A stretch of 64,000 bases of DNA from Paenarthrobacter sp. PH39-S1 (GCF_030063245.1 NZ_JASISR010000010.1:1-64000), one strand, 5' to 3'. Shown: positions 1 through 9,274, counted from the first letter of the stretch. Numbers and translations: made by a program. The notes: generated from the letters alone by a model not told the origin.

Positions 1-1
1 A

Positions 2-127
2 GATCTGCGCAACTGGATCAAGGGGTGGAACGAGAATCCCAAACCGTTTATCTGGACGAAGACCGCCGAGGAGATCCTCGAATCACTGGGACGACTATTA
101 AAACGAATTAACGGCGCGAGACACTAG
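2..127 (+). CDS. IS630-family transposase, C-terminal fragment (cut by window edge)
   Basis: An open frame enters from the left edge and ends at TAG 125-127. The 41 visible residues include WNENPKPFIWTKTAEEIL followed by LLKRINGARH. This is the characteristic extreme C-terminus of IS630/Tc1-mariner type DDE transposases, just downstream of the last catalytic acidic residue, which lies outside the window. Whether the element is complete cannot be judged from here, and I did not identify its terminal inverted repeat in the following 180 bases. It marks the left edge of the window as a site of past insertion. Confidence 0.8.
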   Translation, partial: DLRNWIKGWNENPKPFIWTKTAEEILESLGRLLKRINGARH

Positions 128-258
128 AAGCATTCTCAACTCGGCAAATCTCGCGCAGGTGTCGATGTAGATGATCACCGCTCGTCACGTTCCGACGACA
201 CGAGGCCCGAGGCGTAGCCGGGAGCCGTCGCCCGCCAAGTACTGAAACCCTCACTCCT

Positions 259-289
259 TGCACTCACTGCATAACTTGCACCGAGTGCA
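259..289. promoter_or_regulatory. Candidate TetR operator pair upstream of the efflux pair
   Basis: A perfect inverted repeat TGCAC-CGA-GTGCA occupies 277-289. A related imperfect site, TGCA-CTCAC-TGCA, lies at 259-271, 18 bp upstream. Both sit 22-52 bp before the GTG start of the TetR gene. TGCAC...GTGCA half-sites are typical of autoregulatory TetR operators. A weaker variant (TGC...TCAGTGCA) occurs between the TetR stop and the MMPL start near 978-990. Binding is inferred. Confidence 0.5.
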
Positions 290-310
290 CCTTTGCCTTA
301 TCGTGGAGAC

Positions 311-973
311 GTGACAATCGTAGCGGAAGCCGCCATCCCGTCCCGGCGCGAGTTGAACAAGGCCGCCACCCGGGAGGCCATAGCGACGGCCGCGCTGGAG
401 CTGCTGCGGGCCAAAGGCATGAACGGCTTCACCGCCGATGACGTCGCCAATGCGGCAGGTGTTTCGCGCCGCACTTTCTTCAATTACTTCTCCAGCCCGG
501 AAGCGGCCATCGCCAGCTTCACGCAGAAATATCTGGACACCGTCATCGAGCAGCTCCTCCTGCGTCCGCGGGACGAGGCATTGCTGGAATCCGCGCAACA
601 TGCGCTGACCGCCGTCGAACCCAAGGATCTGGCCACTCTGGCCGAAACCTTCGCGCTCACCCAAGGCGACGCGCAACTCTCCCGCTTCCAACTCGAGGCC
701 TGGGATAACTGCAGCAGCAAAATCATCACCGCAATCGGGAGCCGCCTCGGCGGACTCGACGCGGCGGGTGCCGCGCCAGGCTCCACCCCCCTGGATGCCA
801 ATGGCGAGCTCTACCTGCATGCCCTCGTCCAGTCGGTGATTGCCTGCGGTCGCGCGGCGGTCGAGGTTTGGTTCCGACGTCACGGTGAGGACATCAGCCC
901 CGCCTCGCTCGCACAGCTTCGGGAGCTTCTCGTCAGCGCCATCGGCCACCTGCGGACCGGCTTCCACAGCTGA
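311..973 (+). CDS. TetR/AcrR family transcriptional regulator
   Basis: This 220-residue protein has a typical TetR N-terminal helix-turn-helix (TADDVANAAGVSRRTFFNYF, about residues 34-53) followed by an alpha-helical ligand-binding region of normal length. The likely start is GTG 311, because the coding-like sequence begins there (VTIVAEAAIPSRRELNK); an in-frame TTG at 293 is an alternative. The gene is followed after 66 bp by an MMPL exporter on the same strand, the classic arrangement of a local repressor and its efflux target. Palindromic TGCAC/GTGCA sites upstream suggest autoregulation. The ligand cannot be deduced from sequence. Confidence 0.88.
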   Translation: MTIVAEAAIPSRRELNKAATREAIATAALELLRAKGMNGFTADDVANAAGVSRRTFFNYFSSPEAAIASFTQKYLDTVIEQLLLRPRDEALLESAQHALTAVEPKDLATLAETFALTQGDAQLSRFQLEAWDNCSSKIITAIGSRLGGLDAAGAAPGSTPLDANGELYLHALVQSVIACGRAAVEVWFRRHGEDISPASLAQLRELLVSAIGHLRTGFHS

Positions 974-1039
974 CTTCTGCTTCAGTGCAGGCAACATCCA
1001 CCGCAGCTGAACATCCACCCATCAAGAAACGGAACCATC

Positions 1040-3703
1040 ATGGCCATGCTGCTCTACCGCCTCGGCAAATTCTCTGCCCGACGCCACTGGTGGGTGATAT
1101 CCGCATGGGCGCTTATTGTGGTGCTGGTGGGCGGTTCCGCACTGCTTTTCCACGGCCAGACGTCCAACAGCTTCAAGATCCCCGGCACCGAAACCCAACA
1201 GGTGGCCGACAAGCTCAAGGCAGATCTGCCCCAGTCCTCCGGCGGCAGCGGCAGCGTTGTCTTCGCCAGTGCCGGCGGAACTCCCTTCACGCAGGCGCAG
1301 AAGGACGCCATCAGCGTCGCCCTGAAAAAGGCCGCGACGGTCCAGGACATCCGCGGCGTCACGGATCCCTTCAGCACGCAGGCCACCCTCGACGGCGCCG
1401 CCGGACAGATTGCCGACGGCGAAGCGAAGCTCACCGATGCCCAGGCCAAGCTTGATGCCGGCAAACCGCAGCTTGACGCCGCCGCGGCCCAGCTGACCGC
1501 CACGGCGCAGAAGCTGGACGCGACCCAGCAGCTGGTGGACCAGCAGAAGGCGGCCGCAGCAGCATCGGGCCTCCCCAGCACCGCCGCCCAGCAGGCCCAG
1601 CTGGCCGCCTCGCAGGCCCGGATCGACGCGGGCCGGCAGCAGCTGGCAGCGGGGCAGGCCAGCTACGACCAGAACAAAAAAGCGTACGACGACGGCGTGG
1701 CCGAAGTTTCGCGGCAGCGCGCCACCCTCGATTTGAGCAAGCAGCAGGCCACGGCCTCGCAGGCCATCCGTTTTGTCTCCGCCAACGGACAGGCCGCGAT
1801 CGCCCAGATCCAGTTCACCGGTTCGATCGACGGCATAACCCCCGAAGTCCGCACCCAACTCCGGGCTGCCGTGCGGCAGGCCGCGGCATCGGGCGTACAG
1901 GTGTATCCGAGCAAGGAAATCACCCAGGACGTCTCGGAAATCTTCGGCACCGCCGAGGTCATTGGTATCGCCGTGGCCGCTGCCGTGCTGATCCTCATGC
2001 TGGGCACCATGGTCGCCGCCGGGCTGCCGCTCATCATGGCCATTATCGGAGTCGCCGTCGGGGTGGGCGGCGGCTTTGCCCTCAGCGGCGTGGTCGAGAT
2101 GTCCTCCATCTCGCCCATCCTCGCGCTGATGCTCGGCTTGGCCGTCGGAATCGATTATTCGCTGTTTATCGTCAACCGGCACCGGCAACAACTGCTGACT
2201 GGAATGGCTCTTGAGGAGTCCGTGGCCAAGGCCACCGGCACCTCGGGTAACGCCGTGCTGTTTGCCGGACTGACGGTGGTCATTGCACTCTCCGCCCTGA
2301 CCGTCTCCGGGCTGCCGTTCCTGGGCGTGATGGGCGTCGCAGCCGCGGCCACCGTCGCCGTTGCGGTCATTGTGGCCTTGACCCTTACCCCGGCACTGCT
2401 GGGCCTGATCGGGACCAAACTGATCTCCAAACGTGCCTGGGCCAAAGCCACGGCGCAGCATGGAAGACACGTCGCGGCGGACGACGCCACTGCGGACACG
2501 GCCAAGAGCGGCAAGGGCTGGGGCGGGTTCGTTACCCGGCACCCCGTGCTCACCCTCGTCACGGCCGTCGTCGCGCTCGGCATTGTCGCCCTCCCGGCAG
2601 CCGGCCTGCGGCTGGCCCTGCCGGATGGCGGCTCGGAGCCCGTGGATTCCAGCGCCTATCAGGCCTACCAGCTGACCGGGAAGAACTTCGGCGAGGGCGT
2701 TAACGGGCCCATCATCGTCGTTGGCTCGCTGCCTGCAGGGCTGAATGCCACCGACGCCCAGGCACTGGAGCTGAAGGTGGCCGACGAACTGCGCTCGGTC
2801 CCTAATGTCGTTGCGGCGGTACCGGCTGCCCTCAGCGAGAACCGCCGGACCGCGGTGTTCCAGGTCGTCCCCACCGAGGGGCCGGCCAGCGCCAGCACCG
2901 TCCAGGTCATCGCCGATCTGCGGGCCAAGGGCGCTCAGATCAGCAAAGATACAGGTGTCACCATCGGGCTGACCGGACAGACGGCTGCCAACGTGGACGT
3001 CTCCAACAAGCTCGGTGACGCCCTTCCGCTGTACCTGGTCGTCGTCGTCGGCCTCTCGCTGGTGCTGCTGCTGCTGGTCTTCCGCTCCATCCTGGTGCCG
3101 ATCCTGGCCACCGCCGGCTTCCTGCTGTCCCTCGCGGCGGCGTTCGGAGGCGTGGTGGCGGTGTATCAGTGGGGCTGGCTCAGTGCCATCTTCGACGTTC
3201 CGAACCCGGGGGCGGTGCTCAGCTTCCTGCCCATCATTCTGATTGGCGTGCTCTTCGGCCTGGCGATGGATTATCAGGTGTTCATTGTCTCCGGCATGCG
3301 TGAGGCGTACGTCCACGGTCAGAGCGCCAAGGCGGCGGTGCGGACCGGTTTCAGCCACGCCGCCCGGGTGGTGGTGGCCGCCGCCATCATCATGACCAGC
3401 GTCTTCGCCGGTTTCATCTTCAGCCACCTGACCATGGTCCGGCCGCTGGGCTTCGCGATGGCCTTCGGTGTGCTGCTGGATGCCTTCGTGGTCCGGATGA
3501 CCATCATCCCGGCGGCCATGCACCTGCTGGACAAGAGCGCCTGGTGGATCCCGCGCTGGCTGGACAGGATTCTGCCGGACGTGGATGTTGAGGGCGCCAA
3601 GCTGGAGAAATCCACGGTCCGCACCGCCGGGACACGCCCGGGCGACGCCGCCGATGGGGCGGCCGAGAGGGCGCCCGGCGAGTTGGTGGACACCACGTCC
3701 TGA
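1040..3703 (+). CDS. MMPL/RND-superfamily membrane transporter
   Basis: This 887-residue protein has the two-fold MMPL layout. TM1 (about 18-38) is followed by a large extracellular segment, then a first bundle of about five helices (about 305-470), a second large extracellular loop and a second bundle (about 660-850). The first loop is rich in Ala, Gln, Lys and Asp with heptad-like spacing (for example AKLTDAQAKLDAGKPQLDAA) and is probably a long coiled coil, as in YhgE/Pip-like and MMPL exporters. Family motifs such as GLAVGIDYSLFIVNRHR and GLAMDYQVFIVSGMREA mark proton-relay helices 4 and 10. It probably exports a lipid or drug under control of the upstream TetR protein. The C-tail after residue 860 is hydrophilic and unconserved in appearance. 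Confidence 0.92.
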   Translation: MAMLLYRLGKFSARRHWWVISAWALIVVLVGGSALLFHGQTSNSFKIPGTETQQVADKLKADLPQSSGGSGSVVFASAGGTPFTQAQKDAISVALKKAATVQDIRGVTDPFSTQATLDGAAGQIADGEAKLTDAQAKLDAGKPQLDAAAAQLTATAQKLDATQQLVDQQKAAAAASGLPSTAAQQAQLAASQARIDAGRQQLAAGQASYDQNKKAYDDGVAEVSRQRATLDLSKQQATASQAIRFVSANGQAAIAQIQFTGSIDGITPEVRTQLRAAVRQAAASGVQVYPSKEITQDVSEIFGTAEVIGIAVAAAVLILMLGTMVAAGLPLIMAIIGVAVGVGGGFALSGVVEMSSISPILALMLGLAVGIDYSLFIVNRHRQQLLTGMALEESVAKATGTSGNAVLFAGLTVVIALSALTVSGLPFLGVMGVAAAATVAVAVIVALTLTPALLGLIGTKLISKRAWAKATAQHGRHVAADDATADTAKSGKGWGGFVTRHPVLTLVTAVVALGIVALPAAGLRLALPDGGSEPVDSSAYQAYQLTGKNFGEGVNGPIIVVGSLPAGLNATDAQALELKVADELRSVPNVVAAVPAALSENRRTAVFQVVPTEGPASASTVQVIADLRAKGAQISKDTGVTIGLTGQTAANVDVSNKLGDALPLYLVVVVGLSLVLLLLVFRSILVPILATAGFLLSLAAAFGGVVAVYQWGWLSAIFDVPNPGAVLSFLPIILIGVLFGLAMDYQVFIVSGMREAYVHGQSAKAAVRTGFSHAARVVVAAAIIMTSVFAGFIFSHLTMVRPLGFAMAFGVLLDAFVVRMTIIPAAMHLLDKSAWWIPRWLDRILPDVDVEGAKLEKSTVRTAGTRPGDAADGAAERAPGELVDTTS

Positions 3704-3710
3704 GCCGTCC

Positions 3711-3748
3711 TCTCCACACTCACCCGCCCGCTGGGGCGAGTGTGGAGA
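3711..3748 (+). terminator. Strong hairpin after the MMPL gene
   Basis: TCTCCACACTC followed by CCC pairs with GGG then GAGTGTGGAGA, giving a stem of about 15 bp with one mismatch and an 8-base loop. It starts 8 bp after the MMPL stop codon. No T-run follows, as is common for high-GC terminators. A third copy of TCTCCACACT lies at 3780-3789, 32 bp downstream. Confidence 0.65.
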
Positions 3749-3854
3749 CCCGCCGCTAAAATCCTCCGTGGAGGGGCAGATCTCCACACTGGATTAGGTG
3801 TCTGAGGATGGGCGAGTCCTAGCCAGGCGGACAACGACGGCGGATACTGAGGAC

Positions 3855-4310
3855 ATGTCCGAAACTCAGGCGGGCGCGAATCCGTCCGCAACCACCCCTG
3901 CAGCCGTCCCCGCCCCGAATGTCTGGCCGGCCCTGCAGGCCCGCGACGCCGTCGCCCTGATCGATTACCTCGTGGACTGCTTCGGTTTCCTCCGAACGGC
4001 CGTCTATATGGACGGGGAGGCCGTGGCCCACGCCCAGCTGGACTGGCCCGAGGGCGGGGGCATCATGCTGGGCAGCTATAAGCCGGCGGGCCCCTTCACC
4101 CTGGAACCGGGCACCTTTGCCGCCTATGTGGTGTGCTCGGATATCCCTTCCCTGCATCGGCGGGTGCTGGACCACGGCGGCCTGGCGGTGACGGAACCGG
4201 TGCAAACGGACTATGGCAGCCTGGATTTCTCGGCCAGTGACACCGAGGGAAACCACTGGACCTTTGGCACCTACCGGGGCGAACCTCGGACTCCGCCGGC
4301 AGAGTCCTGA
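3855..4310 (+). CDS. VOC (glyoxalase/bleomycin-resistance-like) family protein
   Basis: This protein of about 151 residues has the VOC beta-alpha-beta-beta-beta fold signature: an N-terminal DAVALIDYLVDCFGF helix, a central GGGIMLG strand, an AAYVVCSDIPSLHRRV strand-helix and a C-terminal D-x-EGNHWTFGTY segment, the usual VOC ending. ATG 3855 is preferred over the upstream GTG at 3798 because a purine-rich CTGAGGAC precedes it and homologous-looking sequence begins there. VOC proteins of this subtype (YP_-like, one module) bind metals or small hydrophobic ligands; the substrate is unknown. The gene follows the MMPL terminator and is probably transcribed separately. Confidence 0.8.
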   Translation: MSETQAGANPSATTPAAVPAPNVWPALQARDAVALIDYLVDCFGFLRTAVYMDGEAVAHAQLDWPEGGGIMLGSYKPAGPFTLEPGTFAAYVVCSDIPSLHRRVLDHGGLAVTEPVQTDYGSLDFSASDTEGNHWTFGTYRGEPRTPPAES

Positions 4311-4318
4311 AGCCGCGG

Positions 4319-4735
4319 ATGGAATCACAGCGCCGCCCGTTCACATGGGCTGCCATTGAGCCCGGTGCGTTCGCCGCGCACGAGAACTTCCCGGCGGCCA
4401 TCGGTGACCAGCACGGCAGGCTGCTGTGGGTGCAAGGCGACCAGGATTCACGGGCCAAGGCGACCCGGATCAACTTCGTCGAAGGGGCGGACTGGTCCGA
4501 GGCCGCCGTCGGCACCAGTGCGCCGGCCGCGACAGCCTCCACATCCTCGGCCGGGACCAAGGTGTGCTCAACCTCAACGGGCGCCCGGTCAAGCTCAGTG
4601 AACGGCACACGGAAATCCTTACGGTCCTGGCCCTGAACCCGGCCGGTCTTCCCGCGGACGAGCTGGCCGCCATGGTTTACCCGCAGGGTACGCCCGTGAC
4701 CACGGTCCGCGCCGAGCTGGTGCCACATCGGGGGC
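4319..4735 (+). pseudogene. Decayed GAF-domain regulator
   Basis: Two pieces in different frames resemble one family, the GAF-domain DNA-binding proteins common in Arthrobacter. Frame one (4319 to about 4525) reads a GAF start: FAAHENFPAAIGDQHGRLLW, then FVEGADWSEAAVGTSAP. Frame two (about 4525-4730) reads the C-terminal wing: LHILGRDQGVLNLNGRPVKL, LSERHTEILTVLALNP, and LPADELAAMVY. Most of the GAF domain between the two pieces is missing, so an internal deletion as well as a frame change is needed to explain it. It abuts maf downstream. Confidence 0.65.
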
Positions 4736-4839
4736 AGCCCGGAGTCACTGAGCCTACTGAGCAGCAGCCGCTCCGCCAACACCCTGAGCAGCGGCCCCGC
4801 GCAGCATGCCGGTGCCGACCTGCGGCTACGCTTGAACGC

Positions 4840-5472
4840 GTGACTGAACTTCGCCTCATTCTGGCCTCCGCGTCCCCCGCCCGCACCAAGCTTCTCCGTG
4901 AAGCCGGCATCTCCCACGAGGTGCTGATTTCGGATGTCGATGAGGACGCGGTGACGGCCCGCTACGGCATCACCGATCCGCACGACACGGCCCTGCTCCT
5001 GGCCCGGGCCAAGGCGGAGGCCGTCGCGGCGCTCCCGGAGGCCGCGGGCGCGCTGGTGCTCGGCTGCGATTCGGTCTTCGAACTCGACGGTCAGGCGTAC
5101 GGAAAGCCATACGAGGCCCACGTTGCGCGCGAGCGGCTGACGCTCATGAGCGGCAATTCGGGCGTCCTGCACACCGGCCACTGGTTGGTGGACAACAGGG
5201 AGACCGCTGCCGGCGGAGGCTCGGGCGCCACGATCGGGGCGGTCGCCTCCGCTGAGGTTCACTTCGCGGCGATGACGGAGAAGGAAATGGACGCCTATAT
5301 CGCCACCGGAGAGCCACTGCAGGTGGCTGGCTCCTTCACCATCGACAGCCTGGGCGGCGCTTTTATCACCCGCATCGACGGTGACCCGCACGCCGTCGTC
5401 GGGCTGTCTGTGTCCACGCTGCGAAGCCTGCTCGCCAGCGCCGGCGTCGGCATCACCGAACTCTGGCGGTAA
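4840..5472 (+). CDS. maf: Maf-like nucleoside triphosphate pyrophosphatase
   Basis: This 210-residue protein begins LRLILASASPARTKLLREAG, the Maf signature loop, and contains GCDSVFELDG, KPYEAHVARERL and a C-terminal INGDP/IDGDPHAVVGL-type segment. Maf proteins hydrolyse non-canonical or modified NTPs and dTTP/UTP, helping to sanitise nucleotide pools and control division. Start GTG 4840 is chosen because the conserved N-terminal strand begins right after it; a longer in-frame reading upstream belongs to the decayed GAF gene. A hairpin follows the stop directly. Confidence 0.92.
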   Translation: MTELRLILASASPARTKLLREAGISHEVLISDVDEDAVTARYGITDPHDTALLLARAKAEAVAALPEAAGALVLGCDSVFELDGQAYGKPYEAHVARERLTLMSGNSGVLHTGHWLVDNRETAAGGGSGATIGAVASAEVHFAAMTEKEMDAYIATGEPLQVAGSFTIDSLGGAFITRIDGDPHAVVGLSVSTLRSLLASAGVGITELWR

Positions 5473-5496
5473 CGCCGCCACACCGCAGGGGCGGCG
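5473..5496 (+). terminator. Hairpin immediately after maf
   Basis: CGCCGCC (5473-5479) pairs perfectly with GGCGGCG (5490-5496) around a 10-base loop, starting one base after the maf stop codon. A GC-rich stem without a T-tract; a plausible terminator. Confidence 0.5.
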
Positions 5497-5620
5497 CGGA
5501 ACGAGTCGTCACAGTCTACGCATGGGCTATCGGCCCGGAGTGGTTTATAGTCCTCCTATCTTTGGCTCTGCCGCTCCGCACCCGGCACTGAGACTGTCAG
5601 AGTGATTTAGGGGAGAAACG

Positions 5621-6247
5621 ATGCTCAATCTATGGATTGCCGCCGCTGCCGACATTGCAGCCATTAGTGTTTTGGTTTTCGCTGTCTACTTCCGCCGGCA
5701 CTTCCGCCGCGACCTGGTCCTGGCGTATGTGTCCTTGAATGTGGGCATCATGGCGGTGACCATGCTGCTCTCCGGCAACGATGCCGGACTTGGATTGGGC
5801 TTGGGGCTGTTCGGTATCCTGTCCATCATCCGGCTCCGCTCGGACACGCTCACCCAGGAAGAGGTCGCGTACTACTTTATGTCGCTCGCGATCGGGCTGA
5901 TCAACGGACTGCATCCGGATCCCTTCTGGTTCTCACCGTCGGTATCGTTCGCTCTGGTGATGATCATGTTCTTCGCCGATCATCCCCGGTTCGCTGCCAA
6001 CACCCGGCGCCAGACAGTGACGTTGGATGCGGCGTATCCGGTGGAACAGCAGCTGCACGCTGCCCTCGGGAGGCTGCTGAACGCCAAAATCCTTCGCACC
6101 GTGGTGCTCGAGCTGGACACCGTCCGTGACCTCACGGTGGTGGACGTCCGGTTCAGGTCAGCCCCGTCCTGCGCCGTCGATCTGGCCGCCGGTCCGCGTC
6201 CGCTGTCCACCCAACTTCTTCTGGAGCCGGACAGGATCCGGCAGTGA
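5621..6247 (+). CDS. DUF4956 domain membrane protein
   Basis: This 208-residue protein has four predicted membrane helices in its first 130 residues (for example IAAISVLVFAVYF, VGIMAVTMLLSG, GLGLGLFGILSIIRLRSDT) followed by a soluble C-terminal domain of about 70 residues. The pattern LSIIRLRSDTLTQEEVAYYF is the hallmark of DUF4956. The start has a good ribosome site, GGGGAGAAACG. DUF4956 genes are typically paired with a VTC-domain polyphosphate-polymerase-like gene. Here they overlap by 4 nt (GTGA), indicating translational coupling and a shared complex. Function is unproven. Confidence 0.85.
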   Translation: MLNLWIAAAADIAAISVLVFAVYFRRHFRRDLVLAYVSLNVGIMAVTMLLSGNDAGLGLGLGLFGILSIIRLRSDTLTQEEVAYYFMSLAIGLINGLHPDPFWFSPSVSFALVMIMFFADHPRFAANTRRQTVTLDAAYPVEQQLHAALGRLLNAKILRTVVLELDTVRDLTVVDVRFRSAPSCAVDLAAGPRPLSTQLLLEPDRIRQ

Positions 6248-7221
6248 CGGCCGATCTCGGTTCCCCGACCGTCACCGCGGTGGAGGCCTACCCAATCGGG
6301 CAGGCCGCCACGACGGCGCAGTCCGACCTGACGGTGCTGCCCGACCTGACGGTGCTGTCCGACCTGACGGTGCTGCCCGACCTGACGGCACAGCCCGACC
6401 TGACGGTGCAGCCCGACAGTTCCAGGTCGCTCCTTGTTCTGGCCGCGGTGACGGCAGAGCGCGACCCGATCCTTTTGAACGAGGTGATGAGCGAGGCGGC
6501 TCTGCAGACCCGGGTGGACCGCAAGTTCCTGCTCGCCCCCGACGAGCTCGCCCGGCTGGCGGCCTCGCTCGGTCAGGACTTCCGGGCCCTGGAGATCGGC
6601 ACGCGACGGGTGTTCGAATACGAATCGGTGTATTTTGACACCCCGGAGTTGGAGCAATTTCGGGCTCATCGGCAGGGACGACGCCGGCGCTTCAAGGTGC
6701 GCACCCGAACCTATGTGAACAGCGGCCTGTGCATGTTCGAAGTGAAATTCAAAGGTCACCGGGGCGAAACCGTCAAGCACCGGATGCCCTATCGGATGCA
6801 GGACAGTTCCGGACTGACGGAAGCGGCGGAGGAATTTTTGGCCGCGCAACTCGAGGCCGACTACGGGCTGACGCTGCCCATCCTTGAACCGTCGCTGAGC
6901 ACCGACTACACCCGGGGAACCCTGGTAAACCCGCTGACCCGGGAGCGTCTGACCTGCGACGTGGATCTGGTTTTCGGCAACCTGGAACGGACGGTACGGG
7001 CTCCCGACCTGGTGGTGGTGGAAACCAAAACGATGGATGGCTTCGGTGTGGCGGATCAGGCGCTGGCCGCCATGGGAATCCGGCCGGTGAGCATGAGTAA
7101 ATACTGTCTGGGCATCGCCCTGCTGCACCCAGATCTGCCTGCCAACCGGTGGAACCGCCTGCTTCGGGACAGCTTCGGCTGGTGCCGGGAACTGCCAGGG
7201 CAAGCGGACCAGGGTCACTGA
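6244..7221 (+). CDS. VTC-domain protein (polyphosphate-polymerase-like)
   Basis: Residues about 80-310 of 325 match the VTC tunnel-fold domain: RVDRKFLLAPDEL, a YFDTPELEQFRAHRQGRRRR basic cluster, FEVKFKGHRGETVKHR, and LVVVETKT near the end. Alternating charged strands of this kind line the active tunnel of yeast Vtc4 polyphosphate polymerase. The GTG start overlaps the stop of the DUF4956 gene. Residues about 28-58 are a tandem DLTVLP-type repeat absent from the core family. The expected third partner in many loci, a CotH kinase-like gene, is not present nearby. The biochemical product remains inferred. Confidence 0.82.
   Translation: MTADLGSPTVTAVEAYPIGQAATTAQSDLTVLPDLTVLSDLTVLPDLTAQPDLTVQPDSSRSLLVLAAVTAERDPILLNEVMSEAALQTRVDRKFLLAPDELARLAASLGQDFRALEIGTRRVFEYESVYFDTPELEQFRAHRQGRRRRFKVRTRTYVNSGLCMFEVKFKGHRGETVKHRMPYRMQDSSGLTEAAEEFLAAQLEADYGLTLPILEPSLSTDYTRGTLVNPLTRERLTCDVDLVFGNLERTVRAPDLVVVETKTMDGFGVADQALAAMGIRPVSMSKYCLGIALLHPDLPANRWNRLLRDSFGWCRELPGQADQGH
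6325..6414 (+). repeat. Five 18-nt tandem repeats inside the VTC gene
   Basis: Five head-to-tail copies of GACCTGACGGTGCTGCCC (with a few substitutions) encode DLTVLP, DLTVLS, DLTVLP, DLTAQP and DLTVQP. The array keeps the frame and lies in the linker before the catalytic domain. Confidence 0.95.
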
Positions 7222-7310
7222 CGGCAGCAAGTAGTTAATTCTGCTCCTTGGTCAAAGCAGGTTCAGCCCGGCCCCATGATGCCCTGCCTTGACGCCCGAG
7301 CGACCGCCAC

Positions 7311-7329
7311 TTTGTAGGATACCTACAAA
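7311..7329. promoter_or_regulatory. Perfect palindromic operator upstream of accA
   Basis: TTTGTAGG-ATA-CCTACAAA is a perfect 8+8 inverted repeat 91 bp before the acyl-CoA carboxylase start. TAGGAT within it (7315-7320) resembles an actinobacterial -10 box, so a bound repressor would block the promoter. A TTGACG at 7289-7294 is a possible -35, although the 20-bp spacing is long. The TGTAGG/CCTACA geometry fits GntR-type repressors; the regulator is not encoded nearby. Confidence 0.6.
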
Positions 7330-7420
7330 CAACACGCCACTCGTGCGCAGAAACGGCATGGTGCTTGGGCGAAAACCTCAAAACCGCGCTAGGCTCCCAA
7401 GAGAATAGAAGGAGTCCTGT

Positions 7421-9274
7421 GTGAGCATTTCACCACCCCCCACCGCTATCGGTCCAGTTACCAAGGTCATGACCAAAGTATTGGTCGCCAACCGCGGCGA
7501 GATCGCCGTCCGCATCGTCCGCGCCGCCCGTGACGAAGGAATCGCCTCCGTCGCCGTGTATGCAGAACCGGATCGCGAGGCCCTGCATGTACGGCTCGCG
7601 GATGAGGCCTACGCATTGGGCGGCAGCACGGGCGCGGAGTCCTACCTGGTCATCGAGAAGATTCTCGACGCTGCGGCCCGCTCCGGGGCGGACTCCATCC
7701 ATCCCGGCTACGGCTTCCTCGCCGAGAACGCCAATTTTGCCCGCAAGGTGATCGACGCCGGTCTCATCTGGATCGGCCCGTCACCGGAAGCCATCGCGGC
7801 TTTGGGGGACAAGGTGCAGGCGCGGCACATTGCGGAAAAGGTCGGCGCACCGCTGGTCCCGGGGACGAAGGATCCCATCGGTTCGGCCCAGGAAGTGCTG
7901 GATTTTGCTGACGAGTTCGGCCTACCGCTGGCCATCAAGGCCGCCTATGGGGGCGGTGGCCGCGGCATCAAGGTGATACGGGACCGCGGGGAAATCCCGG
8001 AGGCCTATGACTCCGCCGTCCGGGAGGCCATCGCGGCATTCGGGCGCGGCGAATGCTTCGTGGAACGGTTCCTGGACTCCCCCCGCCATGTCGAAACCCA
8101 GTGCCTCGCGGACGCCGCGGGCAACGTCGTCGTCATTTCCACCCGTGACTGCTCACTGCAGCGCCGCAACCAAAAACTGGTCGAGGAGGCGCCCGCGCCC
8201 TTCCTGAGCAAGGACCAGAACGCTCGTCTGTACGAGGCATCCAAGGCCATCCTCAAGGAAGCGCGGTATCAGGGCGCCGGCACGTGCGAATTCCTGGTCG
8301 GCACCGACGGCACCATCTCGTTCCTGGAGGTCAACACGCGCCTGCAGGTGGAGCACCCGGTATCCGAGGAGGTGTCCGGTATTGACCTGGTCCGCGAGCA
8401 ATTCCGGCTGGCCCGCGGCGAGGACCTCGGCTACCCGGATCCGGAAATCCGCGGCCACGCCTTCGAATTCCGCATCAACGGCGAGGATCCCGGCCGCAAT
8501 TTCATGCCCGCGCCCGGCCGGGTTGAGACGATGACGCTTCCCACCGGCCCCGGCGTGCGCGTCGATTCGGGCATCGAGGCCGGCGAGGTGATCGGCGGCA
8601 ACTTCGATTCGCTGCTGGCCAAGCTGATCATCACCGGCGCCAGCCGGGAGCAGGCCCTGCAGCGTGCCGGCCGCGCGCTGGCCGAGATGCACATCACGGG
8701 CATGCCCACCGTGCTCCCGTTCCATCGTGCCGTCGTCGCGGACCCGGCCTTCGCGCCGTCGGACGGTTCGCCGTTCACCGTGCACACGCGCTGGATCGAA
8801 ACCGAATACAACAACACCATTCCCGCGTTCATCCCTGGCGGTTCCGCGGGCACAAGGTCAGCTGCCGGCACGGGAACGGACGACGACGGCGGCAACCGCC
8901 AGCGGGTCACCGTCGAGGTCGGCGGGAAGCGCCTTGAGGTCGTGCTCCCCGCATCCCTGGTGGGCAGCTCCCGGTCCTCGGGTGCCGGGTCATCGGCTGC
9001 CAACGGCAAGTCGAAGAAGAAGTCCGCCCGCCGCAGCTCCGCCGCCCCGGCCGCCAACGGAAATTCGCTGACCTCACCGATGCAGGGCACCATCGTCAAG
9101 GTGGCCGTTGCGGACGGTGACGTGGTCTCCGAAGGAGATCTGATGGTGGTCCTGGAGGCGATGAAGATGGAACAGCCGCTCACCGCGCACCGCGCCGGCA
9201 CCGTCACCGGGCTGGCCGCCCTCCCCGGAGATACCGTCTCCGCCGGCGCCGTACTGGCCACCATCGAGGACTGA
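7421..9274 (+). CDS. accA: Acetyl/propionyl-CoA carboxylase alpha subunit (biotin carboxylase + BCCP)
   Basis: This 617-residue protein fuses biotin carboxylase (about 10-460) to a C-terminal biotin carrier domain (about 545-617). Visible motifs are [13 protein letters not shown] at the start, the ATP-grasp glycine loop [43 protein letters not shown], and the biotin attachment site [11 protein letters not shown] with Lys as acceptor. It makes carboxybiotin for transfer by a separate beta subunit not present here, feeding malonyl- or methylmalonyl-CoA. The GTG start has a strong AGAAGGAGTC ribosome site. The linker before the carrier domain is Ser/Lys/Ala rich, as usual. A palindromic operator lies upstream and a long palindrome follows 16 bp after the stop. 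Confidence 0.95.
   Translation: MSISPPPTAIGPVTKVMTKVLVANRGEIAVRIVRAARDEGIASVAVYAEPDREALHVRLADEAYALGGSTGAESYLVIEKILDAAARSGADSIHPGYGFLAENANFARKVIDAGLIWIGPSPEAIAALGDKVQARHIAEKVGAPLVPGTKDPIGSAQEVLDFADEFGLPLAIKAAYGGGGRGIKVIRDRGEIPEAYDSAVREAIAAFGRGECFVERFLDSPRHVETQCLADAAGNVVVISTRDCSLQRRNQKLVEEAPAPFLSKDQNARLYEASKAILKEARYQGAGTCEFLVGTDGTISFLEVNTRLQVEHPVSEEVSGIDLVREQFRLARGEDLGYPDPEIRGHAFEFRINGEDPGRNFMPAPGRVETMTLPTGPGVRVDSGIEAGEVIGGNFDSLLAKLIITGASREQALQRAGRALAEMHITGMPTVLPFHRAVVADPAFAPSDGSPFTVHTRWIETEYNNTIPAFIPGGSAGTRSAAGTGTDDDGGNRQRVTVEVGGKRLEVVLPASLVGSSRSSGAGSSAANGKSKKKSARRSSAAPAANGNSLTSPMQGTIVKVAVADGDVVSEGDLMVVLEAMKMEQPLTAHRAGTVTGLAALPGDTVSAGAVLATIED

Noticed and set aside
1022-3787. A 921-codon open frame on the minus strand opposite the MMPL gene
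   Set aside because: Composition is His/Gly/Asp-rich low-complexity, typical of an antisense shadow; the plus strand has clear MMPL motifs.
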